A DNA stretch of 64,000 nucleotides from Paenibacillus sp. J5C2022 (lineage in GTDB: Bacteria > Bacillota > Bacilli > Paenibacillales > Paenibacillaceae): positions 1 to 64,000 of the forward strand of contig NZ_JAOQJC010000022.1 in the NCBI RefSeq assembly GCF_025567625.1, written 5' to 3'. Both the position numbers and the translations under genes were made by a program. Positions 8,613-17,914 of this stretch are shown here, piece after piece (position 1 is the stretch's first letter; each line of letters starts with the position of its first letter). Under the pieces are notes generated by a model, which was not told where the DNA came from, made no database searches, and saw only the letters and a program-made list of their open reading frames with translations.

Positions 8613-11600
8613 TTATTGATAAAGCTCAAAATCATCGAGATACAGCGTTCCGCCTTCGAAGAAGCCATTGACCGTTACAGCCAGCTTCACTTGCGCGACC
8701 GTTTTCCCGTCAATATCATCCGGTACCATATCGATAATCCGAACCTGATCCCATACTCCCTTCACCGCAGCAAAAGCTCTGCTTTCGCTTTTGACGGAAG
8801 ACAGCACATTCCCCTCCGCATCCAAATAATTCAGCGTAATGAAGATCGTACCCACCGAGTTTGTGTCCTGTGTGACAAAATAATCAAACTTGGACGTAAT
8901 CAAACCGGGCTGTACAGGCAAGGTTTGGTGCAAGCTGCCATAATAGAAATTATGGACATAGACACTCGCGTTACCCGAAGATACATGCTGAGGATTCTCG
9001 ATACGTTCAAATGTGCCGAAATTCAAAATCGTCTCGTCCCAGCCGGAAGCAGCATCCGTTCCTGCCTCAAATGACGAATTGGCATTAAGAAATTGACCAT
9101 TCATGACGTTCAGCAGCATTGATGCGTAATTTTTAACCTCCGGCGTTTCCCCGTTCACTTCCAAATAGGATACTTGATTCGAAACGGGCCCGCCGCTTGG
9201 TTCTTGTTGTCTCATATATTCGATGATGTGCCAGAAGAAATTCGGATTCCATCCCGACCACATCAAATTCTTTTCTTTCGTTGGACTCCACGGATGTTTA
9301 AGAAACGGGTCTTCGGCAAATTCACCTACAAGTTGGAGACGCTTCTCGGCAAAATGCAGTTTTTCTTGAAAAGCTAATGAGTCGTCCAACAATTGCAACG
9401 CTTCCGTTTCATTGGCAGGCACTTGGCCGATAGATGGAAAGCTTAATACCGATGCCTCATAGTATTCGAAAGCGCGTAGAATCAGCTCGGCACGTTTCTG
9501 TTGTTGTACGGTCCCCGCTTTCGCTACGACAGCTTCCAATAGCCCTCGGCTTGTCGCAATATCTTCGGCATTGATCAGATTGACGTAGGCAGGCAAATTA
9601 AAAGCCAGATAGGTCGTATTCTTGCGGCTGTTAAACCAAGCGCTGTCGACAATCCGTTCTGTCCAAAACTGTTCCCAATGATCATAATAGGCTTTAAGAT
9701 CGGCGGCAGCTTCCGGCCCCACGGCCCTGACGTACCATTCGTCAAGAAGCGAAGCAACATTCTGTTCCGGGTCCCATAACAGTTTGCTCATCAACCATGC
9801 CTTCGGTCCTTCTCCCCAATTCGGGTATGCTTCCGTTACGTAGGCATTCAATCCGTTATCGATTCCCAATCGAATGTAATCGGCAAAATGATGATTGTAT
9901 ATCCGCGGTACCAGATAAGGCGTTCCGTAGGTGTAATCGTAATAAGCAATATTGTCCGCTTTGGCATGCCAGGCATCCATCATGGCCTCGCCATTGGATA
10001 GAACAGTACTATCCACCCACGCCATCCGATCTTTGGTCAAATAAGGAACGACGCGCGGATGGAGTTCGAACGAAGGCGGATCGTTCACTTCTTGATAAGC
10101 AAGCACGCCAAACCATTTGTCGGGATATACGTTCAATACCGCTGTTGCCACCTGATTTACCCATTCGTAATAAATATCGGACATATCAATAAGTCCAAGC
10201 GAATTCGTTGTGCCGGGAAAATGGGGATGATCCGCCTCCTGCTCGCAATAACCGCCATTATCATTTACCGCCAGGGATACACTGTCTTGATCCGGATTGT
10301 TGTTGAAGTAGTTCAATACCCAATCCACTGCAACCTGTACCGTGGCCGGTTCGGAGAAACACGGCTGCCAGCCATAGGTGATGCCGTCACTTGAAGGGAT
10401 ATAGCGCCCCCCGTCTCTTAACGGATAATATTCAGGATTGGTTGTTCCGTATTGGGACGGCAGGAACATTTTATACACATTATGTCTGAACCCGGCTGTA
10501 CGCGGATACAAGCGATTGCGAAGACCCCATTCGTATTGCTCTTCACCGAATGAAATATAGTGAATCGGCGACATGGTACGCGATTGAATGGCCGGTACCT
10601 GTACAACTTCTTCACGCGGGATCGTCAACTCGGCGAATAGCGGCACATCCTCTCCGTCCGGTCCCGGGAACAACCATCGTATACCGAGATACCGTTCCAG
10701 AAATTCATACACGCCATTCCCTGTCCCTCGCCTCGTCGGTCCAATGATGAATACGCCATCCGCATTCGTTCGAATGACAAATCCTTCGTCATCCAACTCG
10801 TTCGCCTGATTATATAGATCGGCATTCCCGCTCGGAATTCCCTTGCCGATATAGATTCGGGCATATTCGTCGTAAGCATTCCCATATGCCGACAGTTCCT
10901 CTGCCGTCATGACCGGCAAGCGAGCGCCCGTCGATTTTTCCACATACTCGACCAATGTATCTGCTTCATCATGCGCGTATACAACTTCTTCAAACCCGGG
11001 GTTGATCAGCAGGTTAGATCCGTCGCCGTTCACTTGCGTAAGCGCAGCGTCATCAAAGTATGCATTTCGTGTGCCGGAAATATTGGTATAGAGAAGCACG
11101 GAAGCGTAAGTGGCGCTCGCAGGGGCCAACCGTGTTACCGAGAGAGTTGACCATTGCTCCGCAATCTTGCCCGAACCTGCTAAAGTGTCAATCCGGACTT
11201 TGTTGGCATCGTAATAATATAACAGAAGATACACAGGGTTACTTGCAGGATTATCTGTCTCCATAAAGTACTGGACGCTTGCTGTGTAACTTTCACCGGG
11301 GATGACTTCAATAAGATCACTGATCGCTCCATAATCTTTATTCGCTTCAGCGTCGTTGATCATCAAACTGTAAGTTCCCGAATTCGTGTTGGACGATTCA
11401 ATAGAAAATTGCTTGTGGGTGCGCCCTGCATAATTGTTCCACCCCGGCAGACCCTCTTCCAGATTTCGCTCCTCTTCGGCAACGACTACCACCGCCCGGG
11501 CTTGCCCTTCCTCAACCAATACAAGCGGTGGTTCTATTGATGCGGGTATCACGAACGTTGACGCCGAAACAAATTCCGCCCCTTTGTAAGAAACACTGTA

Positions 11601-11963
11601 GACGACCTCAAGCTCCGAACTCCCGGAAGCAAGCGGCGGTACGGCAAATGTCGCGATCTTGGTTGGCGACCCCCAGGCATACGAAGTCGGAGCAACGACT
11701 TCCGCTTCCCCTCCGTTCACCTGGCGTTGAATCGTAAAATCGCTTATTTCCGGCTTTCCCCCACGCGGCTGCTTGTTGAACTTGACGTTAATCGTACCGT
11801 TGTCTGCAGTGGCTGCAATAATGACCCTTTGATTGTTGCCCTGACCATTCCCATGCTCGTTCTCCGCCTGCGCAGAGCCGAGCGAAATGCCGGGAAAGAC
11901 AACTAGCATACACATGACAAGCAAAATGGATAAAAATGATTTCGATCTGCCGATTCTCACCAT
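8613..11963 (-). CDS. Secreted multidomain DUF4838 protein (glycoside-hydrolase-like)
   Basis: A large exported protein of about 1116 residues. It starts with a signal peptide (MVRIGRSKSFLSILLVMCML, ending near AQAE). An immunoglobulin-like segment and a carbohydrate-binding-like beta-sandwich follow. The central part begins with an alpha-glucuronidase-type N-terminal fold and a DUF4838 region (LERYLGIRWLFPGPDG; SVSLAVNDNGGYCEQ). A second carbohydrate-binding-like sandwich closes the protein. DUF4838 proteins are linked to polysaccharide use, but the catalytic activity is not established. The start at 11963 is chosen because AGGAGGGG precedes it and the signal peptide begins there; the frame is open upstream to 12020 but that part overlaps the permease gene. 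It belongs to the importer operon. Confidence 0.85.
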   Translation of the reverse strand: MVRIGRSKSFLSILLVMCMLVVFPGISLGSAQAENEHGNGQGNNQRVIIAATADNGTINVKFNKQPRGGKPEISDFTIQRQVNGGEAEVVAPTSYAWGSPTKIATFAVPPLASGSSELEVVYSVSYKGAEFVSASTFVIPASIEPPLVLVEEGQARAVVVVAEEERNLEEGLPGWNNYAGRTHKQFSIESSNTNSGTYSLMINDAEANKDYGAISDLIEVIPGESYTASVQYFMETDNPASNPVYLLLYYYDANKVRIDTLAGSGKIAEQWSTLSVTRLAPASATYASVLLYTNISGTRNAYFDDAALTQVNGDGSNLLINPGFEEVVYAHDEADTLVEYVEKSTGARLPVMTAEELSAYGNAYDEYARIYIGKGIPSGNADLYNQANELDDEGFVIRTNADGVFIIGPTRRGTGNGVYEFLERYLGIRWLFPGPDGEDVPLFAELTIPREEVVQVPAIQSRTMSPIHYISFGEEQYEWGLRNRLYPRTAGFRHNVYKMFLPSQYGTTNPEYYPLRDGGRYIPSSDGITYGWQPCFSEPATVQVAVDWVLNYFNNNPDQDSVSLAVNDNGGYCEQEADHPHFPGTTNSLGLIDMSDIYYEWVNQVATAVLNVYPDKWFGVLAYQEVNDPPSFELHPRVVPYLTKDRMAWVDSTVLSNGEAMMDAWHAKADNIAYYDYTYGTPYLVPRIYNHHFADYIRLGIDNGLNAYVTEAYPNWGEGPKAWLMSKLLWDPEQNVASLLDEWYVRAVGPEAAADLKAYYDHWEQFWTERIVDSAWFNSRKNTTYLAFNLPAYVNLINAEDIATSRGLLEAVVAKAGTVQQQKRAELILRAFEYYEASVLSFPSIGQVPANETEALQLLDDSLAFQEKLHFAEKRLQLVGEFAEDPFLKHPWSPTKEKNLMWSGWNPNFFWHIIEYMRQQEPSGGPVSNQVSYLEVNGETPEVKNYASMLLNVMNGQFLNANSSFEAGTDAASGWDETILNFGTFERIENPQHVSSGNASVYVHNFYYGSLHQTLPVQPGLITSKFDYFVTQDTNSVGTIFITLNYLDAEGNVLSSVKSESRAFAAVKGVWDQVRIIDMVPDDIDGKTVAQVKLAVTVNGFFEGGTLYLDDFELYQ

Positions 11964-12003
11964 ATCCCCTCCTGTAAAGGTTGGTACATTCCGATAACAT
12001 CGT

Positions 12004-12840
12004 CTACCCTTTGACCGCACCGAGCGTAGCGCCTTCCATTATCCATCGCTGGAAAAATAAGAATGCCAAGACGGAAGGCACCATTGCAATCACCACGCCG
12101 GCGAACAACGTCACCCAATCCGCCGTATACTGCATCATCTGATTGGCATGATACATGTTGACCCCGATCGTATGCTTCTTCTGGTCGCTCAAATAAATAT
12201 ACGGAGCCAGGAAATTATTGTACAAGGCCAGAAACTTGAATATCGCCACGGTCACAATGCCCGGAGCGGACAGAGGGACAATGATGCGCATAAACACTTG
12301 CATCAGCGTCGCGCCATCCATAAAGGCGCTCTCCTCCAACTCTTTTGGAAGCGATTGCATAAAGCCTCCCAGAAGCATCAGGAAAAATACGTTTTCCCCC
12401 AGGCTATCCAGCAAAACCAATCCGGTCAGGCTGTTGGTCAGGCCAAGATCCCGCATCAGCACGTATTGGGGAACCAACGCATTGATACCGGGAAGAAACA
12501 AGGAGATCATAATGATACCCCATACGAGCTTGCGTCCCTTGAACGTCATCCGTGTCAACACATAAGCGTTCAACGTCGTTAAAAATGTGCTGATCAGCAG
12601 CGTAACCCCGACGTAATATAACGTGTTCAGCATCGAAGAAGCGAGACCGTATTTATCCCAGGCTTTTTGATAGTTCACCCATTCCAGCTTCTCCGGCCAG
12701 CTCCATACATCCTGGAAGAACTCCCGGTTCGTCTTCAGCGACTCGTAGAGCATCCAGATTAAAGGAAACAGAATGGTAGCCGACCACAAGATCAACAGCA
12801 CATACCAAAATACATCCACCATCGTTCTCTTTTCTGTCAA
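12004..12840 (-). CDS. Carbohydrate ABC transporter permease, MalG type
   Basis: This permease of about 278 residues has six membrane helices and the coupling motif ELEESAFMDGATLMQVFMRI. It ends in RWIMEGATLGAVKG, typical of MalG homologues. The TTG at 12840 is my preferred start because GGAGAG lies 6 nt before it. A TTG at 12855 and an ATG at 12822 are alternatives with poorer ribosome sites. It works with the MalF-type permease just upstream and the lipoprotein encoded by 13877-15346. No ATPase is encoded nearby. Confidence 0.9.
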   Translation of the reverse strand: MTEKRTMVDVFWYVLLILWSATILFPLIWMLYESLKTNREFFQDVWSWPEKLEWVNYQKAWDKYGLASSMLNTLYYVGVTLLISTFLTTLNAYVLTRMTFKGRKLVWGIIMISLFLPGINALVPQYVLMRDLGLTNSLTGLVLLDSLGENVFFLMLLGGFMQSLPKELEESAFMDGATLMQVFMRIIVPLSAPGIVTVAIFKFLALYNNFLAPYIYLSDQKKHTIGVNMYHANQMMQYTADWVTLFAGVVIAMVPSVLAFLFFQRWIMEGATLGAVKG

Positions 12841-12871
12841 TTTGTCTCTCTCCAATCTGTCGATAGCGCGA

Positions 12872-13816
12872 TCAGAATTCTACCGATTTATTGCCGGTCC
12901 ACTTGTCAATCGCCCACTTGGCCGTAATCAAGATCACGAACAGAAGCATGCCGATCGCAGAGGCGTACCCATAATTTCGATATTCGGAACCGAAAGCGAT
13001 ATTGAACATGTACAAGCCGATAACGTCGGTCGAGCCCGAAGGGCCTCCATTCGTTAAAATTAATATTTTCTCGAAGCCTTTCAACTGGCCGATGACAAGG
13101 AATAGCAGGCTCACCCTGACTATGGGCATAATGAGCGGAATCGTAATCGTGAACAGCCTGCTCATATGACCCGCTCCTTCAAGAATGGCAGCCTCGTACA
13201 GCGACTTCGGAATCGTAACCATAGCGTTGATAAAAATAATTAAATAAAAGCCTACCCCCGCCCATACATATGGCGGCACAACTGCCCAAATGGCCGTTCC
13301 GGACTCGCCAAGCCAATAAAATTGACCGACATCGATCCCGATTACCCGAAGGCCTTCATTAAGCAGTCCAAAGCTGCCGTCGTAGATGAAAGCCCACATT
13401 AAAGCGACAACTACGGTCGAAAGCACATTCGGGAAGAAGAACAACACTTTGAATGCGCCGCTTCCCTTGTATTGCTTGTTGACGATCAAGTAGGCCAGGA
13501 ACAGGGCGATCAGAATGACCAATGGCGGAATAACGGCCATGAAAAACAGATTGTGAACAAGCGCCCTCCATACGTACGGGTCTTCGAACAAACGTATAAA
13601 GTTGGCAAGGCCGACAAACTTCGGATCTGTAATGCCATCCCATTCCAGCAACGCATAATAGACGGACAGCACATTCGGATACAACGTGAACAGCAAGTAT
13701 CCGCCGAATGCCGGCACAAGCGCAAGCAGGATAAACGTCCATTTCTGAGCATTCGCCTTCTTCGACCAGCCGCTTCGCGATAAAGATTTTTTTTCAAGTA
13801 CAGCAGATTCCCTCAA
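12872..13816 (-). CDS. Carbohydrate ABC transporter permease, MalF type
   Basis: This integral membrane permease has a first helix WTFILLALVPAFGGYLLFTL and the coupling motif SLYEAAILEGAGHMSRLFTI. The frame is open from an ATG at 13876 directly after the binding-protein stop codon, but that stretch is inside a GC-rich hairpin (13836-13874) and lacks a ribosome site. The TTG at 13816, six nt after GGGGGG, gives a normal short N-terminal tail; a TTG at 13798 is also possible. It is the second gene of the importer operon. Confidence in function is high and in the exact start is moderate. Confidence 0.9.
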   Translation of the reverse strand: MRESAVLEKKSLSRSGWSKKANAQKWTFILLALVPAFGGYLLFTLYPNVLSVYYALLEWDGITDPKFVGLANFIRLFEDPYVWRALVHNLFFMAVIPPLVILIALFLAYLIVNKQYKGSGAFKVLFFFPNVLSTVVVALMWAFIYDGSFGLLNEGLRVIGIDVGQFYWLGESGTAIWAVVPPYVWAGVGFYLIIFINAMVTIPKSLYEAAILEGAGHMSRLFTITIPLIMPIVRVSLLFLVIGQLKGFEKILILTNGGPSGSTDVIGLYMFNIAFGSEYRNYGYASAIGMLLFVILITAKWAIDKWTGNKSVEF

Positions 13817-13835
13817 CGATGTCCCCCCAATGGAA

Positions 13836-13874
13836 GAGCGCGGCCGCAAGAGCGCTTTCTCCGGCCGCCCGCTC
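13836..13874 (-). promoter_or_regulatory. Intra-operon GC-rich stem-loop after the binding-protein gene
   Basis: GAGCG-CGGCCG (13836-13846) pairs with CGGCCG-cc-CGCTC (13862-13874). It begins about 3 nt after the stop codon of the solute-binding gene. There is no T tract. It sits in the same position as the hairpin at 1702-1736 in the other sugar operon and probably protects the upstream message from decay. Confidence 0.6.
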
Positions 13875-13876
13875 AT

Positions 13877-15346
13877 TTACTTTTGTGCTGCAACGGCCTT
13901 TTTCAGCAAATCCTCTGCTTCCCTCAAGACGGATTCAGGTTCTTGCTTGCCGGAAGCTATATTGTTCAGAGCCTCCAGGACAAGCTTCTTCGCTTGCTCT
14001 GCGCCAGGGTCAGACAGTGTGACGTTGCGAGAGCCGGACTCGCTCCTCGTATTATTGGCACTCATGAAGGCCATCGTCTCTTTAATGACTCCCGGCAGCT
14101 GCTCCGCTCTGGTCTGATCGCTCATGTAGTCGCTGCGGATCGGAACCGATCCCGCCTTTTCGCCCAATTGCTGTTGAACATCCAGGTTCCACATCCAGAC
14201 GATGAATTCTTTCGCCCATTTCTTGTTCAGTTCCGGCTTGGCCGCCCATATATAATACTGACCTCTTGCCGCTTGGCGAATCCAGTTCGTGTCATCCGGA
14301 GAATCGCCTGTCGGCACGCTCATATATCCCCATCGGAAACCTTCCGGAGTAGAATCCTTCATCTCATTTTCGACCCATATGCCTGTGGATACCATTGCCG
14401 CATGGCCCTGGAGCAGTTGCATCTGCGATTGCGTATGCGACAACGCCGCAACCCCTTGCGGGAACGTGCCTTTCTTGCCCAGTTCATATATGCGGTTGTG
14501 CATATCGATGCTTTCCGGGGATGCGTAATACGGCGTTTTATATTCGCGGTAATCGCTATCAAACGCTTTCAAATTGCCGCGCGATTCCGCTCTCTCAAAA
14601 AACTTGTGAAATCCGAAGCTGTAGTACAAATAGTCGGGATACTTGCCGGGGTACGTAATTGGAATCATATCTTTAGCCTTTATGTCGTCGACCAGCTTCA
14701 AAAATTCATCCCACGTTTTCGGATTCTGATTCCAGCCGTTTTCTTCGAACAGCGACTTGTTGAAATAAAGCCCCGTCCCGCTAAGCACGATTGGCATCGC
14801 ATAGGTTTTCCCATTGATTTTGTCATTGGTATCGGCCGCTCCTGATTGGGCTAACTCTCTTAGCGTCTTGCCGTTGCCGTCATACGCCTTGCGCTCCCAC
14901 AAGTCATCCTGCGGCTCCAGCTTTCCCCCATTGGCCAAATTGACGGCGTCACCCGGGCTTGGCAAAACGTAGGAGAAAATATCGAACATGTCGTCGTCGT
15001 TGCCCGCCGCGATTTTCGTGCCGGTTATCGTTTTGATAGTCGGCGAGTAGGTCGTGACGAAGCTTACATTCGGGAACTTCTGCGTAAAGGTGTCGATTGC
15101 GTAATCGATCCACTCTCTGGCCATCCCGTTTTCCCAATAGGCAAATTTCAAAGTGACCTTCTCGTCCTTGGGCAAGCCGTTCTCTGGATACACACTCGCC
15201 GTTTCGTTTACGGCTTCTGGCGTATTGCCGGCTCCCTCCGTCGCCTTCGGATTGTTCCCGCCCTCGCTGCTGCAAGCCGCGACAGTAAATAATAGTAGCA
15301 TGCAGCTTGCCATGATCGATGCTTTCTTCCTCATGCTTTTCAACAC
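13877..15346 (-). CDS. Sugar ABC transporter substrate-binding lipoprotein
   Basis: This 489-residue family 1 solute-binding lipoprotein has the lipobox VAAC with Cys25 as the anchor residue. A linker rich in Gly/Asn/Glu precedes the ligand-binding domain (LKFAYWENGMAREWIDYAID, MFDIFSYVLPSP, WVENEMKDSTPEGFRWGYMS). It is first in the operon with two permeases, the DUF4838 protein and the nitrilase. AGGAGGGG precedes a GTG-TTG pair; GTG gives the coordinates used and TTG three bases later is equally possible. The membrane-bound AraC regulator encoded upstream in the same direction probably controls it. The ligand is likely an oligosaccharide released by the secreted partner (inference). Confidence 0.93.
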   Translation of the reverse strand: MLKSMRKKASIMASCMLLLFTVAACSSEGGNNPKATEGAGNTPEAVNETASVYPENGLPKDEKVTLKFAYWENGMAREWIDYAIDTFTQKFPNVSFVTTYSPTIKTITGTKIAAGNDDDMFDIFSYVLPSPGDAVNLANGGKLEPQDDLWERKAYDGNGKTLRELAQSGAADTNDKINGKTYAMPIVLSGTGLYFNKSLFEENGWNQNPKTWDEFLKLVDDIKAKDMIPITYPGKYPDYLYYSFGFHKFFERAESRGNLKAFDSDYREYKTPYYASPESIDMHNRIYELGKKGTFPQGVAALSHTQSQMQLLQGHAAMVSTGIWVENEMKDSTPEGFRWGYMSVPTGDSPDDTNWIRQAARGQYYIWAAKPELNKKWAKEFIVWMWNLDVQQQLGEKAGSVPIRSDYMSDQTRAEQLPGVIKETMAFMSANNTRSESGSRNVTLSDPGAEQAKKLVLEALNNIASGKQEPESVLREAEDLLKKAVAAQK

Positions 15347-15428
15347 AAACCCCTCCTGTAAATGATTGATCGGAACATGGCCAAAGTATCATGGGAGGAT
15401 CAATAGCGTAAATAGCTCATTCGCTCGT

Positions 15429-15492
15429 CTATAGACAATAAGGAGAAAAGCCAGGCATACTGGACAATCGACATTTTTTCTCCTATAGACAA
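15429..15492 (-). promoter_or_regulatory. Paired direct repeats upstream of the importer operon, candidate AraC sites
   Basis: On the minus strand TTGTCTATAG occurs twice (15438-15429 and 15492-15483), 54 bp apart in direct orientation, upstream of the binding-protein gene. The nearer copy is part of a GTCTATAGAC palindrome. AraC-family activators commonly bind direct repeats upstream of the -35 region, and an AraC regulator is encoded next door. A weak promoter candidate follows (TTTACG, then GATACT about 17 bp later). Assignment to that regulator is inference. Confidence 0.4.
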
Positions 15493-15519
15493 AACTCCCC
15501 ATTGCCGCGCCAAAACAAC

Positions 15520-15554
15520 GAATATAGCCCGAACCGGCGAGGTTCGAGCTATTC
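15520..15554 (-). terminator. Terminator of the membrane AraC regulator gene
   Basis: GAATATAGCCCGAACC (15520-15535) pairs with GGTTCGAGCTATTC (15541-15554), with small mismatches and a 5-nt loop. On the minus strand it continues into GTTGTTTTG. The stem overlaps the stop codon of the regulator. Confidence 0.6.
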
Positions 15555-17786
15555 TTGCGTTTTGCGAAATTGTCCGGGCGTCAGACCCGTCTGTTTTTTG
15601 AATACACGGATAAATGTCAACGCCTGCGAATAACCGACGCGAGCGGCAATATGCTGTACCGGCTCATCCGATTCCAGCAGCAATCGCTTCGCCTCTTCGA
15701 TTCGCACCTCTGTGACGTACTCGACGAATTTGACCCCGGAGTCTTCCCGGAACAGCCGCCCCAGATACTTGGCGCTTAGTCCGAACACATCGCCCAGATG
15801 AGTAAGCGACAAATCTTCGTTATCGTAATGGGCGTCGATGTACGCTTTCATATTTTGCACAAGCTGATGGGAGGATTTATTATCGCGTTGCTCCGCCATC
15901 CGCGCATGCGTTCGGCGCAAAATGCTTCGAATCTGGCCGAACATCGGGCCAAGCGTTTCCTGACAGCGGAGAACCTCCTTCAATTCGATGTAGACGTCTT
16001 CTTCCCATACGGCCCTTAATTCGTCCGGAAGCTCGTTCATTTCCTTCTGAAGATGATCGACCAGCACATTCATCAAATTAAACAAGTCTTCGCGCGCATA
16101 CAATTGCTCCTTCAAGCTGCCATGAAGATCATCGATGTACATCTCCCATGCCGAGTCTCCGGCCCGGAAGGCCTGACAGAAGGAGCGTATACTCTGCAGC
16201 TGACGAAATACCTCTCCCTTCGGCTTCGAGCTCGTATCCTCCGGCATCAAGATGCGATTATCGCCCAGAGAGGATTTGAATGCCACAGTATGCATCGCAC
16301 TGCGGAACGACTCATATGTCCAGGCAATCCCCTCCACCGACTTGCCAATGCCTATGGTGACCGTAAAATCAAGATTGTCGCTCACCCAGGCACGCAGCTT
16401 CTCGCAGTAGTATTCCGTTTCCTCCGCGCCCCGCTCCGGGTCATCGTACAGGAACAGCAGGGCCAACTGATTTTTGCTTGTCCATTCCGTCCATATCGTA
16501 TAAGGCCGGTCTTCAAAAATTTCAAGCGTAACGGAGCTAAGAACATCCTTAAGCAGATGATAATCGCGATTATATTGCTTCACAAAATCGCTATACCTGT
16601 CAATTTCAATGATTGCGACCCGCGCTGAAGCAACTGGAATCGTTATGCCGGCGTGAAGCAGTTCCTGCTTCCAATCCATTCTTCGCTGAGAAGCCGCCTC
16701 ATCCATGAGCGTTAGAAACAGATGCCTTTTACGGTAAACCAGGTTTTTACGATCACGCTCCTGAAGGAGACTGGATTCATCCAGCAAATTCTCGATTGTA
16801 GCGCTGATGAATTGAATCTCGTCCGTCATCGTCTGTGGCATAGTGGCTTCAGGCTTCGGAACCGAGCCTGCGATTCGTTCCGCGATAAGCTGAATCGGCC
16901 TGTAATTTCGTTTGGTCACATACAGAATCCAGACGATCCCGGAGACAATAAGCGCAAAGCCAAGAGCAATCCATACATAGAACAACGAAGAAATAAGCTC
17001 GGCAACGGCCCCGTTTCTGCTCCCGCTGTGAACTGTCCAGCCGGTATACGGGGACACGGATTCCGCTATAACCTTGCCATGCCTTTTCGAGGAAGACGCG
17101 GCCGATTCGGAGCCTGCGCTGTTGGAAGAGATCAATCCGCTATTTCGATCCCTCAGCTCTACGAACGTCGTTTCCTTGTCCGACATGCTTTCGATCAGCT
17201 CTTGAAGCCGGTTCGTATCGACGTTAACGACAATCAGGCTGAAATCGAATAGATTCGTGTATTTGACCAGGCTAACGACACTTTTCTCTTCTCCCGCCAC
17301 TCCCATGCCTTGAGGAAGCCGCCGCGCCATCCAGCGGAACGGCTCTTTGCTATTGACCAGGCTGCCCAACAGCTCTCGGTCCGGAAACGCTTCCAAAGTG
17401 GTCGCTGTCGATGCCGTCACCACCGTTCTGTCAGGCGTATTATACAAGTAGACTGAATCGATCAGCGAATTAGTCGACATCAGCTCTTTAATCGCGGATA
17501 CCGCCTGAATGTTTGCATATTGACGATCGGACGGTGAAGCAACATCGAAGAAAGCGATGATTCTGGCGTTATTCTGCAGCTCATTCAGCAGAGCAGCGTC
17601 GATTCCCCCGAGCGTATGATCGATCATTTTCGTAATGTTTCCAGTAAGCGCCTCGTTCGATTTGACCGCGGATTTTTTGGACAGCTCATTAATTGTCAGG
17701 TACGTAATGAATAACAGACTTAAGCTGATGACGAAAAAAACGGGCAAATAGGATAACAACAGCTTATAAAACCAGTTTTTTCGCAT
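15549..17786 (-). CDS. Membrane-bound AraC-family transcriptional regulator (sensor plus HTH)
   Basis: This regulator of about 745 residues has two membrane segments. The first (FYKLLLSYLPVFFVISLSLL) is close to the N-terminus. The second (LFYVWIALGFALIVSGIVWI) lies near residue 290. Together they enclose an extracytoplasmic ligand-sensing region. A cytoplasmic linker follows, and the C-terminal 100 residues are a two-helix-turn-helix AraC domain (LSLTHLGDVFGLSAKYLGRL, VQHIAARVGYSQALTFIRVF). This architecture is widespread next to sugar ABC genes in Paenibacillus and activates them on sensing the sugar. The start at 17786 is chosen for its AGAGGAGGG site; the frame is open to 17873. It probably regulates the operon starting at 15346. 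Confidence 0.9.
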   Translation of the reverse strand: MRKNWFYKLLLSYLPVFFVISLSLLFITYLTINELSKKSAVKSNEALTGNITKMIDHTLGGIDAALLNELQNNARIIAFFDVASPSDRQYANIQAVSAIKELMSTNSLIDSVYLYNTPDRTVVTASTATTLEAFPDRELLGSLVNSKEPFRWMARRLPQGMGVAGEEKSVVSLVKYTNLFDFSLIVVNVDTNRLQELIESMSDKETTFVELRDRNSGLISSNSAGSESAASSSKRHGKVIAESVSPYTGWTVHSGSRNGAVAELISSLFYVWIALGFALIVSGIVWILYVTKRNYRPIQLIAERIAGSVPKPEATMPQTMTDEIQFISATIENLLDESSLLQERDRKNLVYRKRHLFLTLMDEAASQRRMDWKQELLHAGITIPVASARVAIIEIDRYSDFVKQYNRDYHLLKDVLSSVTLEIFEDRPYTIWTEWTSKNQLALLFLYDDPERGAEETEYYCEKLRAWVSDNLDFTVTIGIGKSVEGIAWTYESFRSAMHTVAFKSSLGDNRILMPEDTSSKPKGEVFRQLQSIRSFCQAFRAGDSAWEMYIDDLHGSLKEQLYAREDLFNLMNVLVDHLQKEMNELPDELRAVWEEDVYIELKEVLRCQETLGPMFGQIRSILRRTHARMAEQRDNKSSHQLVQNMKAYIDAHYDNEDLSLTHLGDVFGLSAKYLGRLFREDSGVKFVEYVTEVRIEEAKRLLLESDEPVQHIAARVGYSQALTFIRVFKKQTGLTPGQFRKTQE

Positions 17787-17914
17787 GATGCCCTCCTCTT
17801 GCAAGCCCCGAACGGGATAGACTTCCTCTATTATGCACAACATTGACATGATTAGGCAATCCGGCAGCGGCAAGAGAACGGATCATTTCTTCTATTGCAT
17901 GCGAAAGGGCCGGT

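Noticed and set aside
8241..9074. Plus-strand frame of 277 codons spanning the nitrilase and DUF4838 genes
   Set aside because: It is antisense to two recognisable genes and crosses their boundary.
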